64,000 bases of DNA from Flavobacteriales bacterium UBA1986 (GCA_002336245.1 DDDG01000004.1:31235-95234); one strand, 5' to 3'. Positions 17,939-26,305 are shown, counted from the first letter of the stretch. A program made the numbers and translations. Notes: generated by a model not told the origin, from the letters alone.

Positions 17939-18625
17939 CTAGAGCGTCGTAAGACGCTTCTTCAAACCTTCTTTGTAGGTTCTGCTGATGGGAATGCGCA
18001 AGTCATCGATGTGCACCACATTCTTCTCAATGCGTTCAATCTTGCGAAGATTGATGATGAACGACTTGTGCACGCGCATGAAGATGTCGCTCGGCAATTT
18101 TGCATCAAAAGCTTTCATGGTGCTGAGCACCGTGTACTTCTTGTCGTTTGTGATCAAACGAACGTAATCCCCTAGAGCCTCTACGAAGTTGAGTTCGTTC
18201 AAATTGATCTTTACCATCTTCGAATCGCATTTTACGAAGAAGTCCATACCACCGGTATTTTCACCTTCGAACACATCGTGGATGCGACGTGCTTTTTCAG
18301 CAGCTTTTAGAAAGCGTTCGTAATTGACAGGCTTGGTGACATAATCAGTCACATCATACTCGAAGGCCTCAACCGCGTAGTCCGTTTTAGAGGTGACAAA
18401 TATGATTTGGGGAACATCAGGGAAACTCTGAATGAATTCCAGTCCAGACATCTCGGGCATTTCGATGTCGAGAAATATGAGATCCACTTTTTTGCTTGAA
18501 ATGGCTACTCGAGCGTCCATGGCATTTGAGTATTGCCCAACCAGCTCTAAAAAAGCTGTTTCATTCACACACTTCTCGAGGACTGCCCTCGACATTCGAT
18601 CGTCGTCAACAATAATGCAATTCAC
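17939..18625 (-). CDS. Response regulator, LytTR (AlgR/LytR) family
   Basis: 228 residues. The receiver domain opens MNCIIVDDDRMS with the acidic pocket and has the phosphoacceptor Asp53 in LIFLDIEMPEMSG, followed by the threonine (IIFVTS) and lysine (YVTKPV) switch residues. The C-terminal LytTR DNA-binding domain is readable from about 125: FVKCDSKMVKINLNELNFVEA, then FMRVHKSFIINLRKIERIE, and ends ISRTYKEGLKKRL. The start codon is GTG. In Bacteroidota such regulators usually pair with a 7TM-type or two-TM histidine kinase; none is adjacent here, so the partner is elsewhere. The gene abuts the convergent marC-family gene. Confidence 0.93.
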   Translation of the reverse strand: MNCIIVDDDRMSRAVLEKCVNETAFLELVGQYSNAMDARVAISSKKVDLIFLDIEMPEMSGLEFIQSFPDVPQIIFVTSKTDYAVEAFEYDVTDYVTKPVNYERFLKAAEKARRIHDVFEGENTGGMDFFVKCDSKMVKINLNELNFVEALGDYVRLITNDKKYTVLSTMKAFDAKLPSDIFMRVHKSFIINLRKIERIEKNVVHIDDLRIPISRTYKEGLKKRLTTL

Positions 18626-18752
18626 CTCTTAACTGGTTTTATTAAGCAAGCCATAAAAATAGGAATATCTCGACAGTAAATTACATCCTAACGTTTAGTG
18701 GGTTATTCTCAGTAGTTTGCCGATTCAAGAGCGACGGAAACGTAACGAAAAA

Positions 18753-18760
18753 TAGCTTTG
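18753..18760 (+). promoter_or_regulatory. -7 promoter element TAGCTTTG of the DUF3078 gene
   Basis: Matches TAnnTTTG and lies 34 bp before the first ATG. The box is embedded in a 7-bp perfect inverted repeat AATAGCT-TTGC-AGCTATT (18751-18768), which could form a hairpin or serve as an operator overlapping the promoter. No TTG was found at the ideal -33 position. Confidence 0.45.
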
Positions 18761-18794
18761 CAGCTATTCTGCGTTTTTTAAAAAAGAGTATCGA

Positions 18795-19760
18795 ATGAAT
18801 ATGAGAAAAATAGGCTTGATTTTGATGGCCGTTTGTTTTGCACAAGGTGTAAATGCACAAGGAGAGGCTAAGCCAGATAGTTCTGCGGTAGAAGATACTG
18901 TGAAAGGACCATGGACGAAAGGAGGGGTCGGGTCGATCAACTTCAACCAAGTCTCATTGAACAACTGGGCCGCCGGGGGTAACAGCTCCATTTCTGGAGC
19001 CGGATTATTGAACGCTTTTGCCAATTACGAAAAGGAAAAAGTTAGCTGGGACAACAACATTGTTCTTGCCTATGGATTGATCCGTCAAGAGAAGCAACCA
19101 GTCATCAAAAGCGACGACCGTATTGAGATAGTGTCGAAAGCAGGGAAAACGGCGAATAAAAAATGGTCGTATACCGGCCTTTTTAGCTTTCGAACTCAAT
19201 TTGCCCCAGGTTTTGACGATCCGGTTTCGCCTACACGCGCCACCATATCAGACTTTCTTTCGCCGGCCTATATGCAGCTCGCTTTGGGTATGGAGTACAA
19301 GCCGAACAAGAAGTTGAGCGCCTTCATTTCTCCGCTTGCCAATAAGACGACCATTGTAACCAACCAGACTTTGGCGAATGCCGGTGCTTTTGGCGTTGAG
19401 GCCGCTGAATACGATGCGCTGGGGAATCTTGTAACTGAAGGATTGAATGCTCGATACGAAGTTGGGGGTTACCTGAAATTCATGTATCAAGACGACATCA
19501 TGAAGAACGTCACTTTCCAAACGAAGGTTGATTTGTTCTCGAACTATTTAAACAACCCCGAGAACATCGATGTGAACTGGGAAGCCCTCTTGGCCTTTAA
19601 AGTGAACAAGTTCATTACGGCGAGCATCGCCACACACCTCATCTACGACGATGATATTCTCATTGGAGTAGACACCAACGACGACGGCATTGTCGATGGA
19701 ATGGGAAAAAGAACCCAGTTTAAAGAGGTTTTGTCTATTGGCTTTTCCTACAAATTTTAA
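18795..19760 (+). CDS. DUF3078 domain protein, predicted outer-membrane barrel
   Basis: 321 residues with a signal peptide (MRKIGLILMAVCFAQGVNAQ). Directly after it comes WTKGGVGSINFNQVSLNNWAAGG, the hallmark of DUF3078, a Bacteroidota family, followed by alternating beta-strand sequence (SWDNNIVLAYGLIRQ, WSYTGLFSFRTQF) and a final strand EVLSIGFSYKF ending in phenylalanine, typical of outer-membrane barrels. Function of the family is not established. Starts at 18795 or two codons later are equivalent. The TTG start of an eroded T9SS gene follows after 6 bp. Confidence 0.85.
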   Translation: MNMRKIGLILMAVCFAQGVNAQGEAKPDSSAVEDTVKGPWTKGGVGSINFNQVSLNNWAAGGNSSISGAGLLNAFANYEKEKVSWDNNIVLAYGLIRQEKQPVIKSDDRIEIVSKAGKTANKKWSYTGLFSFRTQFAPGFDDPVSPTRATISDFLSPAYMQLALGMEYKPNKKLSAFISPLANKTTIVTNQTLANAGAFGVEAAEYDALGNLVTEGLNARYEVGGYLKFMYQDDIMKNVTFQTKVDLFSNYLNNPENIDVNWEALLAFKVNKFITASIATHLIYDDDILIGVDTNDDGIVDGMGKRTQFKEVLSIGFSYKF

Positions 19761-19766
19761 TAGAAC

Positions 19767-20142
19767 TTGACCAAGTCTCTCCTCATATCATTGTTGTTTA
19801 GTCTTCTTCTTGGAGACCTTTTTTCGCAGCGCGTTTTTCGCTCTGTTGGAAATGGCAACTGGGATGACGCCTCTACATGGGACGCCTCTGCGGGAACAGG
19901 GGGGATTGAAGGAATTACTTTTCCGAGCCCCACGGACAGTGTCTACATAGAGGCTGGAGACACCGTTCTTCTTGACCTCACCAATGTCGGAAACAATTAT
20001 GAGTTTGGAGGTTTTCTGTGATTCCGAAATTTCTGGATCCGAATTGCACGCCATAGAATTGAACCTTCCTGCGGGTTCTTACCACGTAGAGCTGACTCAT
20101 CCGGGAGGCAGACAATCGGAACGGCTCATCATCACCAACTAA
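19767..20142 (+). pseudogene. Eroded remnant of a T9SS-secreted protein
   Basis: From a TTG at 19767 an 84-codon frame encodes a signal peptide (SLLISLLFSLLLGDLFSQ) and VFRSVGNGNWDDASTWDAS, which resembles the start of a G8-like secreted domain. The frame stops at 20019-20021. In the +1 frame the following DNA encodes LEVFCDSEISGSELHAIEL and then LPAGSYHVELTHPGG up to a TAA at 20140, which reads like the last strands of a T9SS sorting domain (LPAGxYxVxL...). The simplest reading is a large internal deletion plus frameshift that fused both ends of a bigger gene. Not expected to be functional. Confidence 0.7.
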
Positions 20143-20214
20143 TCAAACATCGGCTGTTAAAAAGTCGCGGAAGCTCTCTTCTAAAGGCCCTCAATATTGT
20201 CAACCTTTGACCTT

Positions 20215-21225
20215 ATGCTCAAAGCAGTTACAATAAACAGGCTACTCGCATTTCTATTGATCGCCTCATTCACTTCTTGCGTTCCCGCGAGAAAAGTAGA
20301 GGAGATGCAATCGAAGATGGATAAGCTCAGCGAAGAGAACTCATTGTTCTCCACCAACAACCAAGACCTTGAAGCCGAGGTGAAGGAACTCAATGTTCAA
20401 ATTGAGGATTTCACGAAAAAGCTCACAGCTCTTCAAACGGATACCACAACCATGGGAACTTCCTTGCGGAAGATGATTGCCCAGTACGATAAGTTGAATC
20501 GCATCAACGACGAGCTATTGTCGAAGCAACGCCAGAGCATGGAAACCAGCGAAGCGGAGAATCGCAAGCTGATGAGAGAGCTTCTTCAAGCACAAGAAGA
20601 TCTTCAGCGCAAGGAAGACATGCTTCGTCAGTTGGAGCGCGACTTGAATGCCAAACAAGCGGAACTTGAGGCGAAGGATGCCGATTTGAAGGAACGCGAG
20701 AAACGTGTTCTTGAACTTCAGCGCATCATCGACGAAAAGGATAAAGCGGTTGCAGACTTGAAAGCAAAAATCCAGGAAGCCCTTCTAGGCTTTAAAGACA
20801 AAGGTCTTACCATAGAGACAAAGAATGGTCGCATACAAGTTTCTATGGAGGCCAAGCTGCTCTTTCCTTCAGGAAGCACGAGCATAAATAAGGAAGGTAA
20901 GGGCGCGTTGATTGACCTGGCCAAAGTGTTGGAAACCCAAGAAAACTTAACCATCCTGGTTGAAGGTCACACCGACACCGATGAATTTCGCGGACGTGGA
21001 GAGCTGAAAGACAACTGGGATTTGAGCGTGGTTCGTGCAACAGCTGTTGTGAAAATCATGATGGAGAATTCCAAGATTGACCCCAGCACGCTTACTGCCG
21101 CTGGTCGGGGTGAGCACGTGCCTGTTGACCCAGCTGGAACACCAGAGGCGAAAGCTAAAAACAGACGAATCGAAATCATTTTGACACCGAATTTGGATCA
21201 GCTTTTTGAGATCCTCAACAATTAA
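20215..21225 (+). CDS. OmpA-family lipoprotein with long coiled coil
   Basis: 336 residues from the ATG at 20215. A lipoprotein signal ends at LIASFTSC, followed by a long heptad-rich coiled coil (about 25-195, rich in Glu, Lys, Leu and Gln) and a C-terminal OmpA domain with ILVEGHTDTDEF and AKNRRIEIIL, the aspartate and arginine that bind peptidoglycan diaminopimelate. It should be anchored in a membrane and span the periplasm to the wall, in the style of Pal or MotB-like proteins. A strong terminator follows. A TTG start at 20197 would put six extra residues before the signal and is less likely. Confidence 0.9.
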   Translation: MLKAVTINRLLAFLLIASFTSCVPARKVEEMQSKMDKLSEENSLFSTNNQDLEAEVKELNVQIEDFTKKLTALQTDTTTMGTSLRKMIAQYDKLNRINDELLSKQRQSMETSEAENRKLMRELLQAQEDLQRKEDMLRQLERDLNAKQAELEAKDADLKEREKRVLELQRIIDEKDKAVADLKAKIQEALLGFKDKGLTIETKNGRIQVSMEAKLLFPSGSTSINKEGKGALIDLAKVLETQENLTILVEGHTDTDEFRGRGELKDNWDLSVVRATAVVKIMMENSKIDPSTLTAAGRGEHVPVDPAGTPEAKAKNRRIEIILTPNLDQLFEILNN

Positions 21226-21261
21226 TCCCTGAATATCCTCTTTATTAGTAGTTGTTAGATA

Positions 21262-21287
21262 GGGCGCCGTTAGGCGCCCGCTTTTTG
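21262..21287 (+). terminator. Rho-independent terminator after the OmpA lipoprotein gene
   Basis: Perfect 7-bp GC stem GGGCGCC / GGCGCCC with a GTTA loop, followed by GCTTTTTG. It lies 37 bp after the stop of the OmpA gene and insulates it from recJ. Confidence 0.85.
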
Positions 21288-21323
21288 TTATATACATATT
21301 CGCCTGAGGGCCGAAGGGAGCTC

Positions 21324-21331
21324 TATCTTTG
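21324..21331 (+). promoter_or_regulatory. -7 promoter element TATCTTTG of recJ
   Basis: TATCTTTG ends only 4 bp before the recJ ATG at 21336, so the transcript should be leaderless or nearly so. It excludes the longer frame starting at 21252, whose start would lie upstream of the promoter. Confidence 0.6.
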
Positions 21332-21335
21332 GAGC

Positions 21336-23063
21336 ATGACCAGGCATTGGAATGTCCTAGAAAAAGCGAAGCCCGAAGAGATTCAAGATCTGCAGCACAA
21401 GATTGGCGTAGAAGAGCCCATTGCTCAAATTCTGTGGCAACGGGGCATTCGCAGCATGGAGGATGGCCGTTCCTTTTTTAAGTCCGGACTTCAAGATCTG
21501 CACGATCCATTTCTCATGAAAGGCATGGACAAGGCAGTTGAACGACTTCAACAAGCGCTTGAAGAAGGACAAAAGGTTTTGGTTTACGGCGATTACGACG
21601 TCGATGGCACTACGGCAGTGTCGAGTTTCTATCACTTTCTTAGTTCGTTTTACGATGAGGTCGACTACTACATTCCCGATCGCTACCAAGAAGGTTATGG
21701 CGTTTCCTTTCAGAGCATTGCTTTTGCAGCCGAGCAAAAGGTTCAACTCATCATTAGCCTAGATTGTGGAATTAAGGCCACCGAGCAAGTGGCACGGGCG
21801 AAGTCCAAAGGCATCGATTTCATCATCTGCGATCACCACCTTCCAGGCAAAGAGCTGCCCCCAGCCGTCGCCATCTTAGACCCAAAGCAGAATGACTGTC
21901 CTTACCCATTCAAAGAGCTAACAGGCGCTGGAATTGGCTTCAAATTGATGATTGCCATGAAGGCGCGCATGCCATTCATTGAAACCGATCCTTTCGATTA
22001 CCTCGACCTCGTTGCCATTAGCACGTGTTGTGATATTGTGCCTCTAATTGGTGAGAATCGAATTCTTGTAAAGTACGGTTTGCTGGCACTGAATCGACAA
22101 GCACGTCCGGGTTTGGCGGCCTTGCTGAATCGCGCAGGGAAAAAGGAGAAACTTTTTGTGAGCGATTTGGTTTTTGCCATCGGCCCCAGAATCAATGCAG
22201 CAGGAAGGATTGGTCACGCTTCTGAAGCAGCTCGCTTGCTTCTTGAAACGGACGAAAAGAAATTGGAAGAGCTCTCTTTGGCAATCGAAGAGAAGAATCA
22301 AGAGCGACGAGATTTGGATAAGGAAACGACCGAAGAAGCATTGAAGATTCTGCGTTCCGAAAAGAATTTTGCAGAGAACAAAAGCACCTTGGTGTTCAGT
22401 GAAAACTGGCACAAAGGAGTAGTTGGAATTGTTGCTTCTCGATTGATTGAGCAAGTGTATCGCCCAACGATTGTACTCACCAAAAGCAATGGCCTCTGGA
22501 CTGGATCAGCACGCTCAGTAAGAGGCTTTGATGTGCATGAAGCCATCGACGATTGCGCTACAGACCTAGAGCAATTTGGTGGACATAAGTACGCTGCCGG
22601 CATGAGTTTGAAGGAAGAAAAGCTCGAAAGTTTCAAGAAACACTTTGAAGAATCGGTTTCGAAACGAATTACAGAAGAAAAGTTAACACCGAAACTAAAT
22701 GTTGATCTTGAGCTGCAGCTATCCGATCTAACTAATGAGCTCTACAAATGGTTGAAAGCTCTCCGACCTTTCGGTCCGTCGAACTTAAGTCCTCAGTTTA
22801 TGACTAGAAATTTGGTCGATGCGGGAGGAACTCGGCACGTTGGAGACGGGACTCACCTAAAGTTGGAAGTGAAGTCCAAATCCCAGGACCCAAATCCCAT
22901 AACCATCAATGGAATTGCATTTGGTTTTGGAGAATGGCAAGAAAAGCTGAAGTCTGGAGTGGAATTCGACCTCGTTTACGCTCTCGAAATGAACGAGTGG
23001 AAAGGCAGGAAAAGTCTCCAGTTGATGGTGAAGGATATAAAGCTCTCAAGCGCTCATACTTAG
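21336..23063 (+). CDS. recJ: Single-stranded-DNA-specific 5'-3' exonuclease RecJ
   Basis: 575 residues. The DHH phosphoesterase motifs are in order: VYGDYDVDGTTAVS (motif I), LDCGI (II), ICDHHLPG (III, the DHH triad) and further acidic motifs, followed by the DHHA1 domain with GGHKYAAGMSL. A C-terminal OB-like region (about 460-575) is also normal for RecJ. It degrades single-stranded DNA from 5' ends in recombination and mismatch repair. The ATG at 21336 is chosen because family similarity begins there (RHWNVL) and a TATCTTTG promoter box lies immediately upstream. lysS follows after 51 bp with its own promoter. Confidence 0.97.
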   Translation: MTRHWNVLEKAKPEEIQDLQHKIGVEEPIAQILWQRGIRSMEDGRSFFKSGLQDLHDPFLMKGMDKAVERLQQALEEGQKVLVYGDYDVDGTTAVSSFYHFLSSFYDEVDYYIPDRYQEGYGVSFQSIAFAAEQKVQLIISLDCGIKATEQVARAKSKGIDFIICDHHLPGKELPPAVAILDPKQNDCPYPFKELTGAGIGFKLMIAMKARMPFIETDPFDYLDLVAISTCCDIVPLIGENRILVKYGLLALNRQARPGLAALLNRAGKKEKLFVSDLVFAIGPRINAAGRIGHASEAARLLLETDEKKLEELSLAIEEKNQERRDLDKETTEEALKILRSEKNFAENKSTLVFSENWHKGVVGIVASRLIEQVYRPTIVLTKSNGLWTGSARSVRGFDVHEAIDDCATDLEQFGGHKYAAGMSLKEEKLESFKKHFEESVSKRITEEKLTPKLNVDLELQLSDLTNELYKWLKALRPFGPSNLSPQFMTRNLVDAGGTRHVGDGTHLKLEVKSKSQDPNPITINGIAFGFGEWQEKLKSGVEFDLVYALEMNEWKGRKSLQLMVKDIKLSSAHT

Positions 23064-23087
23064 CCTTCTCTAAGACTGCGAAGCGAT

Positions 23088-23095
23088 TATCTTTG
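23088..23095 (+). promoter_or_regulatory. -7 promoter element TATCTTTG of lysS
   Basis: Exact match to TAnnTTTG, 19 bp before the lysS ATG, in the short recJ-lysS gap. It predicts a leader of roughly a dozen bases. No clear -33 TTG. Confidence 0.5.
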
Positions 23096-23114
23096 CCCGC
23101 CTATAATACAGAGG

Positions 23115-24875
23115 ATGTCACAAGAATTATCGGAACAAGAAGTAATACGCAGAGAAGCCTTAGAGCAGCTGCGCGCATTGGGAATTGAGCCTTATCCAGC
23201 AGATCTCTTTGAAGTGAATGTCAAATCCACGGAGATAAAGGAAGGCTTTAAGTCGGAAGGAGATTTTCAGGAAGTGAGCATTGCCGGTCGATTGATGGGG
23301 AAGCGCATCATGGGAAAAGCCTCCTTTGCCGAACTCATGGATCCTCATGGGCGGATTCAGATCTACGTGAACCGCGACGAAATTTGCCCTTCGGAAGACA
23401 AGACCATGTACAACGATGTCTTCAAGAAACTCCTCGACATCGGAGATTTCATCGGCATCAAAGGCCATGTTTTCAAAACTCAAGTAGGGGAAATCAGCAT
23501 CCATGTGAAGGAATTGAAAGTGCTTTCCAAGTCCTTGCGTCCGCTCCCAATCGTGAAAACCGATGCAGATGGCGGAATACACGATGCCTTTGTGGATCCA
23601 GAGATGCGCTATCGTCAGCGCTACGTCGACCTCATCGTGAACGATCATGTGAAGGAGACTTTCCTGAAACGCAGCAAGGTCATCAGCACCCTGCGGGAGT
23701 TCTTCAACTCAAAAGAATATTTAGAAGTTGAAACACCCATTCTTCAGCCGATTCCAGGAGGAGCGGCAGCGCGGCCGTTCATCACCCACCACAACGCACT
23801 CGACATTCCCTTGTACTTGCGCATCGCCAATGAGCTTTACTTGAAGCGATTGATCGTTGGAGGATTTGAAGGCGTGTATGAGTTCGCCAAAGACTTCAGA
23901 AACGAGGGAATGGACCGCACGCACAATCCGGAGTTCACGGTGATGGAAATCTATGTAGCCTACAAAGACTACAACTGGATGATGGACTTCACCGAGGAGA
24001 TGTTCCGCAAGGTCGCCATGGCCATTCACGGAACTTTGAGCTTTGAATTCAACGGCAAAACCATCGACTTCAGCAAACCTTTTGATCGTGTGAGCATGTA
24101 CGAAGCGATTTTGGAACACACTGGAGTCGACATTTCGGGCATGGATGAAGACGCGCTCAGAAAGCAATGTCAGGAATGGCACATTGCTGTAGACAACAGC
24201 ATGGGTCGTGGAAAGATGATCGATGCGATTTTCGGAGAGAAGTGTGAAGCGCATTATGTGCAGCCGACCTTCATCAAAGACTATCCGATTGAAATGTCGC
24301 CTTTGAGCAAACGGCACCGCGACAATCCAGAATTGACCGAACGCTTTGAATTGTTCATCAATGGAACTGAGTTCGCAAACGCCTACAGTGAGTTGAACGA
24401 CCCCATCGATCAGATGGAACGCTTTCAAGAACAACTGAAGTTGGGCGAACGCGGCGACGACGAAGCCATGTTCATCGACAAAGACTTTGTGCGTTCCTTG
24501 GAGTACGGAATGCCGCCCACCTCAGGATTGGGTGTTGGCATCGACCGCCTTGTGATGCTTATGACCAACAATACATCCATCCAAGAAGTGCTTTTCTTTC
24601 CTCAGATGAGACCTGAAAAGGAGCAAAAAGCTGCAAGCGACAAGCCTCAAGTAGCTTCGTCGGCCGAAGCCGCTGGCGAAGGACGGGAGTTGAGTGAGAA
24701 TGAGAAGTTGGTTCTAAAGAACTTGGAAGGTGCTGAAAAATTGGATCTAAACCAATTGAAAGAATCCGTTGGCCTCAGCAACAAACAATGGGACAAAAGC
24801 CTTAAGGGTTTGCGGGAGAAAGAGCTCATCAAGATCTCGAAGACAGAGGAAGGATTGTTTATCGAGAGAGTCTAG
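23115..24875 (+). CDS. lysS: Lysyl-tRNA synthetase, class II, with C-terminal extension
   Basis: 586 residues. An N-terminal OB-fold anticodon domain (SIAGRLMGKRIMGKASFAEL) precedes the class II core: motif 2 (FRNEGMDRTHNPEFT) and motif 3 (GLGVGIDRLVMLMT). It charges tRNA-Lys with lysine in the cytoplasm. Bacterial LysRS usually ends near 500 residues; here about 80 more follow, first a low-complexity Ala/Glu linker and then a compact domain (LSENEKLVLKNL ... GLSNKQWDKSLKGL) resembling a winged-helix fold. The stop codon lies inside the left arm of a long inverted repeat. Confidence 0.97.
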   Translation: MSQELSEQEVIRREALEQLRALGIEPYPADLFEVNVKSTEIKEGFKSEGDFQEVSIAGRLMGKRIMGKASFAELMDPHGRIQIYVNRDEICPSEDKTMYNDVFKKLLDIGDFIGIKGHVFKTQVGEISIHVKELKVLSKSLRPLPIVKTDADGGIHDAFVDPEMRYRQRYVDLIVNDHVKETFLKRSKVISTLREFFNSKEYLEVETPILQPIPGGAAARPFITHHNALDIPLYLRIANELYLKRLIVGGFEGVYEFAKDFRNEGMDRTHNPEFTVMEIYVAYKDYNWMMDFTEEMFRKVAMAIHGTLSFEFNGKTIDFSKPFDRVSMYEAILEHTGVDISGMDEDALRKQCQEWHIAVDNSMGRGKMIDAIFGEKCEAHYVQPTFIKDYPIEMSPLSKRHRDNPELTERFELFINGTEFANAYSELNDPIDQMERFQEQLKLGERGDDEAMFIDKDFVRSLEYGMPPTSGLGVGIDRLVMLMTNNTSIQEVLFFPQMRPEKEQKAASDKPQVASSAEAAGEGRELSENEKLVLKNLEGAEKLDLNQLKESVGLSNKQWDKSLKGLREKELIKISKTEEGLFIERV

Positions 24876-24944
24876 CTGTAAGCCTCTAGCTACAAGTTTC
24901 AAGTTTGGTTCAGAAGCTATTTGTAGCTCGAGGCTTGCAGCTAG
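24872..24944. repeat. Long imperfect inverted repeat (24-bp arms) at the 3' end of lysS
   Basis: Arms 24872-24895 and 24921-24944 are reverse complements with only two differences, one of which would be a G-U pair in RNA; the loop is 25 bases. The left arm includes the lysS stop codon. As RNA this is a very stable hairpin that could protect or terminate the lysS message, though no U-run follows. Its style suggests a dispersed palindromic (REP/MITE-like) repeat. Confidence 0.8.
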
Positions 24945-25084
24945 GATAGGTTGTCACGGATTAGCCATCTGATCTGCTTCGAAAGCAAGCTTTGAATTTA
25001 TCAGCTGGTCTTTGCTCGTTCTTAGGTGATTTTAGTCATTTTCCGTCTCTGTTCAAAGGTCTACACTTTGCAAAATCATTCCAC

Positions 25085-25306
25085 ATGGAAACGCTTGGAG
25101 AAGGAAAATCAAAAAAGAATAACTCTGGCTGCTTCAAACTAGTGATTTTAGGGATTGGGTTTCTCCTTTTATGTAGTCCACTTAATCCATTCTTAGAGTT
25201 TCATCAGATCGGAGAGGAGGACTACCTGACCAACTCGTCTTGGCTTGTAATGACAGTTTTGGTTTTTGCGTATGGCTGGCTCGCGATCATGTGGTTAAGA
25301 GATTGA
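25085..25306 (+). CDS. Small two-helix membrane protein, unknown function
   Basis: 73 residues from the ATG at 25085: a polar, lysine-rich start (GEGKSKKNN), a first hydrophobic helix (LVILGIGFLLLCSPLN), a short acidic loop (HQIGEEDYLTN) and a second helix (LVMTVLVFAYGWLAIMWL). I do not recognise the family. The frame can be extended to 24992, but that segment overlaps a repeat-flanking region and lacks a protein-like pattern. It converges with the broken membrane gene at 25344-26289. Confidence 0.5.
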   Translation: METLGEGKSKKNNSGCFKLVILGIGFLLLCSPLNPFLEFHQIGEEDYLTNSSWLVMTVLVFAYGWLAIMWLRD

Positions 25307-25343
25307 GGGAAACTACAACAGAGATATGGTAGTTTTTGGCTTT

Positions 25344-25964
25344 TCACAAAATGTGAGATATTATCAATATAAATGATAGGACCAAAGAAAGAGGCATTAG
25401 CCATTGTACTCGATAAGCCAATATATTGGTCAGGATAAGGTATAACACCCACCCCACAATCAGCACAAGTATTGAACTCCACCAAGTATTATAGATGAAG
25501 TTTAAGGCTCCCCCGGATAAAACAATAATAAATCCAATGATTGGAGAAAGTGGGGAAGTAAAAATCGCACCGGTTCTCCACCTTTCAAATCGTCGCGCAA
25601 AGTATGCCTGACTTTCATCATCATCAAAAGAGAAACCGTTGTCTAAGCCACTATTAGTTTCAAGTTCAATTTTACTTTCAGCCATGATCTTGTATAAGGC
25701 TAGAATGAAGCCGGACATGCTAAAGGAGGAGCAAAGGGCGAAGAAAAGAAGGTTGTTCATGTCATTCTGGGATTTGTTCCACATCCACTGTACTTTTTGT
25801 GAATTTGGATAAGTCCTCGGTAAAAAACGTCCTTTAAAATGCCCATCCGTAAATCTTGTATTTAGTATATAAACGTACAAAAAACCACTTTGAAGTGAGG
25901 CCCCTAGTATTATTGACCCGATCAGATTGAGTAGGATATTTGGTAACCAAAAACGCCTGTTCAT
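25344..25964 (-). CDS. Hypothetical membrane protein, probably the C-terminal part of a frameshifted gene
   Basis: 206 residues with four to five hydrophobic helices (ILLNLIGSIILGASLQSGFLYVYIL, LLFFALCSSFSMSGFILALY, PLSPIIGFIIVLSGGALNF, SILVLIVGWVLYLILTNILA). No family recognised. Its first 131 bp overlap the frame of the upstream gene (25834-26289), and the transmembrane pattern continues in this frame while the other degrades into an unpatterned tail. A single membrane protein of about 315 residues broken by one base is the better explanation; two overlapping genes is the alternative. The surrounding DNA looks AT-richer than the housekeeping genes. Confidence 0.5.
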   Translation of the reverse strand: MNRRFWLPNILLNLIGSIILGASLQSGFLYVYILNTRFTDGHFKGRFLPRTYPNSQKVQWMWNKSQNDMNNLLFFALCSSFSMSGFILALYKIMAESKIELETNSGLDNGFSFDDDESQAYFARRFERWRTGAIFTSPLSPIIGFIIVLSGGALNFIYNTWWSSILVLIVGWVLYLILTNILAYRVQWLMPLSLVLSFILIISHIL

Positions 25965-26289
25965 ATGTCTTCTTCAAATCTGAATACTCTTTTATTTTCC
26001 CTCCCTCGTCGTTAATCCTGAGCAGCTTCCAAGTAATAATTGTAGTGACTCCGCCAACGACTACACAAAGAGGAACTATGAGAAATTCAGATTCAAAGGA
26101 TTCAAAAATCCACTTGATCAAGTACAACCCAAGACAAAAGCTGACCAAGCACATTATTTGCATAATCCAATAGGAATAACGTATAAATTTTTCTCGATTT
26201 GAGTGATCGTCTCGATATTCTATCATTATACCGTATGGGTGATCCTTGTACCGTTCTAATAAATCTAGATACAGGTCTTTTTCAGCCAT
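25834..26289 (-). CDS. Hypothetical membrane protein, probably the N-terminal part of a frameshifted gene
   Basis: 151 residues. The first 110 look genuine: a charged cytoplasmic start (MAEKDLYLDLLERYKDHPYG), two hydrophobic helices (IMQIMCLVSFCLGLYLIKWIF and LIVPLCVVVGGVTTIITWKLL) and a charged stretch (DEGGKIKEYSDLKKTYE). The last 40 residues lie where the downstream frame is also open and have no protein-like pattern. Together with 25344-25964 it most likely represents one gene with a frameshift between about 25835 and 25970. Function unknown. It lies 16 bp downstream of, and on the same strand as, the thioredoxin-fold T9SS gene. Confidence 0.5.
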   Translation of the reverse strand: MAEKDLYLDLLERYKDHPYGIMIEYRDDHSNREKFIRYSYWIMQIMCLVSFCLGLYLIKWIFESFESEFLIVPLCVVVGGVTTIITWKLLRINDEGGKIKEYSDLKKTYEQAFLVTKYPTQSDRVNNTRGLTSKWFFVRLYTKYKIYGWAF

Positions 26290-26305
26290 TCCAATAGAAT
26301 GATCT

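Noticed and set aside
23721..24434. Long open frame of 237 codons on the reverse strand inside lysS
   Set aside because: It lies antisense to a clearly conserved synthetase domain and its translation has no recognisable motif; the openness follows from lysS codon usage.
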